The notes beneath the pieces were generated by a model. That model was not told the origin of the DNA, searched no databases, and saw only the letters and a list, made by a program, of their open reading frames with translations. The position numbers were made by a program, and so were the translations under genes. From QHXQ01 sp036389375 (GTDB lineage Bacteria; Acidobacteriota; Blastocatellia; Pyrinomonadales; Pyrinomonadaceae), in contig DASVQA010000142.1 in the NCBI GenBank assembly GCA_036389375.1, positions 1-49,967 on the forward strand: a DNA stretch of 49,967 bases, written 5' to 3'. The stretch's first letter is position 1. The number at the start of each line of letters is the position of its first letter. This document shows, one piece after another, positions 49,141 through 49,967 of the stretch.

Positions 49141-49860
49141 GTGGCTACGAGCAAACGCGGAGCGGGCGTGGCGGCGACGCGCGCAGACGGCAACGATCAG
49201 GCGGCGGACGCTCTGCGTTGCCGGCGCAAGTTCCTGCGGTTCTTTCCCGGCGGCTTCCGCGACGAGACCTACCTTGATTGGGAACGCTCATACAAGTGGG
49301 AGACGCACGAGCGTTGGCAGGCGGCGCTCGCGCAGGACGAGTTTCGCGCGCTGCTCAGGCGCGGCGAGTTTGCCGAGGTCGCCGCCCGCGCCGTGCGCGT
49401 CGAACAACGCTCCCGCCACAGCATGATCTTCTCCTTCGAGAAGATGGCGTTGCGCGACGCCGTGAAATCCCGCGATGGCGCGCGCGCGTTCAGCGAAGGG
49501 CTTTACGAATTTTTGCACGGCCCTGGGAGTGTCGAGCACAAGTTCCAACGTTGGGTCGAGGTGGTCGCCGCGCTGCCGCGCCGGCAGACGCGCGTGCTCA
49601 CGTGGCCGCTCGTGACCGTCTTCGGCTTCATCGCGCAGCCCGCGACGCACATCTTCCTCAAGCCGAACGTCACCCGCATCGCCGCGCGCGAATACGGCTT
49701 TGATTTCCAATACAAGTCGCGCCCCGCTTGGGATACCTACGCGAGTCTCCTTGAATTCGCCGCCGTCGTGCGCCGCGACCTCCGCGACCTGCGCCCGCGC
49801 GACATGATCGACATCCAATCGTTCATGTGGGTGCAGGGGTCTGACGAGTACGAAGAGTGA
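49141..49860 (+). CDS. Uncharacterised protein
   Basis: 239 residues from a GTG at 49141, with AGAGG about 10 nt upstream. No signal peptide. The central part has patterns I recall from a bacterial hypothetical family: KFLRFFPGGFRDETYLDWERSYKW split near 30-55, SMIFSFEKMALRDAV, and a Trp/Pro-rich stretch WPLVTVFGFIAQP then IFLKPNVTR. The end is DMIDIQSFMWVQGSDEYEE. It is strongly charged and probably cytoplasmic. Function unknown. It follows the phosphatase gene by 25 bp, so it may belong to the signalling cluster. Confidence 0.75.
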   Translation: MATSKRGAGVAATRADGNDQAADALRCRRKFLRFFPGGFRDETYLDWERSYKWETHERWQAALAQDEFRALLRRGEFAEVAARAVRVEQRSRHSMIFSFEKMALRDAVKSRDGARAFSEGLYEFLHGPGSVEHKFQRWVEVVAALPRRQTRVLTWPLVTVFGFIAQPATHIFLKPNVTRIAAREYGFDFQYKSRPAWDTYASLLEFAAVVRRDLRDLRPRDMIDIQSFMWVQGSDEYEE

Positions 49861-49881
49861 TCGTCCGACGCGGAAACTCTT

Positions 49882-49967
49882 TCAGAATCGCGTCAGACTT
49901 TCCTTGATCCGCTCCGCGCTTTTCTCGCCGATGCCGTCAACGAGATCAAGCCCGCCGCCCGCGACGA
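49882..49967 (-). CDS. C-terminal end of a helix-hairpin-helix protein (partial)
   Basis: The last 27 or so codons of a minus-strand gene that continues beyond the window. The frame reads GGGLDLVDGIGEKSAERIKE, then SLTRF and TGA at 49884-49882. The VDGIGEKSAERI stretch is a classical helix-hairpin-helix DNA-binding motif. Such ends occur in several DNA repair and transcription proteins and the parent cannot be named from this piece. It converges with the preceding gene with 21 bp between stops. Confidence 0.55.
   Translation of the reverse strand, partial: VAGGGLDLVDGIGEKSAERIKESLTRF

Overview
This is a high-GC, gene-dense bacterial chromosome segment with about 46 genes. A bacillithiol-synthesis gene (bshC), two UGA-containing selenoprotein genes, a MacB-type exporter with four permeases, many proteins that begin with a zinc ribbon, and a split atpD-atpC pair together suggest an aerobic soil-type member of Acidobacteriota, probably Blastocatellia. 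That placement is an inference; no rRNA or tRNA gene is present.

Layout. 1-4.6 kb: end of a DapA-family gene, bshC and mutL. 4.6-7.5 kb: a small secreted basic protein, a membrane protein fused to a gamma-glutamylcyclotransferase-like domain, and a HAD phosphatase. 7.7-8.5 kb: a 55-residue zinc-ribbon/membrane ORF and a decayed methyltransferase pseudogene. 8.5-13.4 kb (minus): biotin carrier protein, biotin carboxylase, a DUF3592-like protein, a zinc-ribbon membrane protein, a CDP-alcohol phosphatidyltransferase and greA. 13.6-16.1 kb (minus): a peroxiredoxin and a GrdB-like protein, both read through an in-frame UGA with a SECIS-like hairpin just downstream, then phosphofructokinase. 16.4-24 kb: a secreted DUF11/lamin-tail protein, an RlmI-like methyltransferase, a MATE transporter, a CtpA protease and a GT2 glycosyltransferase. 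24-29 kb: hicAB, pdxJ, ruvB, atpC, atpD and a small acidic protein. 29.4-34.2 kb: methylmalonyl-CoA mutase large subunit, two Dpp/Opp ATPases and a Yip1-like membrane protein. 34.2-42.2 kb (minus): a MacA-like adaptor, a MacB-like ATPase and four FtsX/MacB permeases. 42.7-49.1 kb: a phospho-signalling cluster (FHA protein, Ser/Thr kinase with FHA, RDD protein, zinc-ribbon TPR protein, FHA-GAF-PP2C phosphatase). The right edge holds an uncharacterised protein and the end of a helix-hairpin-helix gene.

The most unusual signal is a set of ten intergenic elements built from tandem 7-bp units. Nine of them have a second arm that is the reverse complement of the first, so the transcript could fold into a long hairpin. 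Four sequence flavours occur (AGTAGYC, AGAGGTY, AGTGCCR, AGTGACR), and the two arms of one element always share a flavour. The elements usually fill the whole space between the stop codon of one gene and the start codon of the next, and leave the downstream gene without an obvious Shine-Dalgarno sequence. The second strong signal is the pair of neighbouring selenoprotein genes, each of which would be cut in two by ordinary gene calling.
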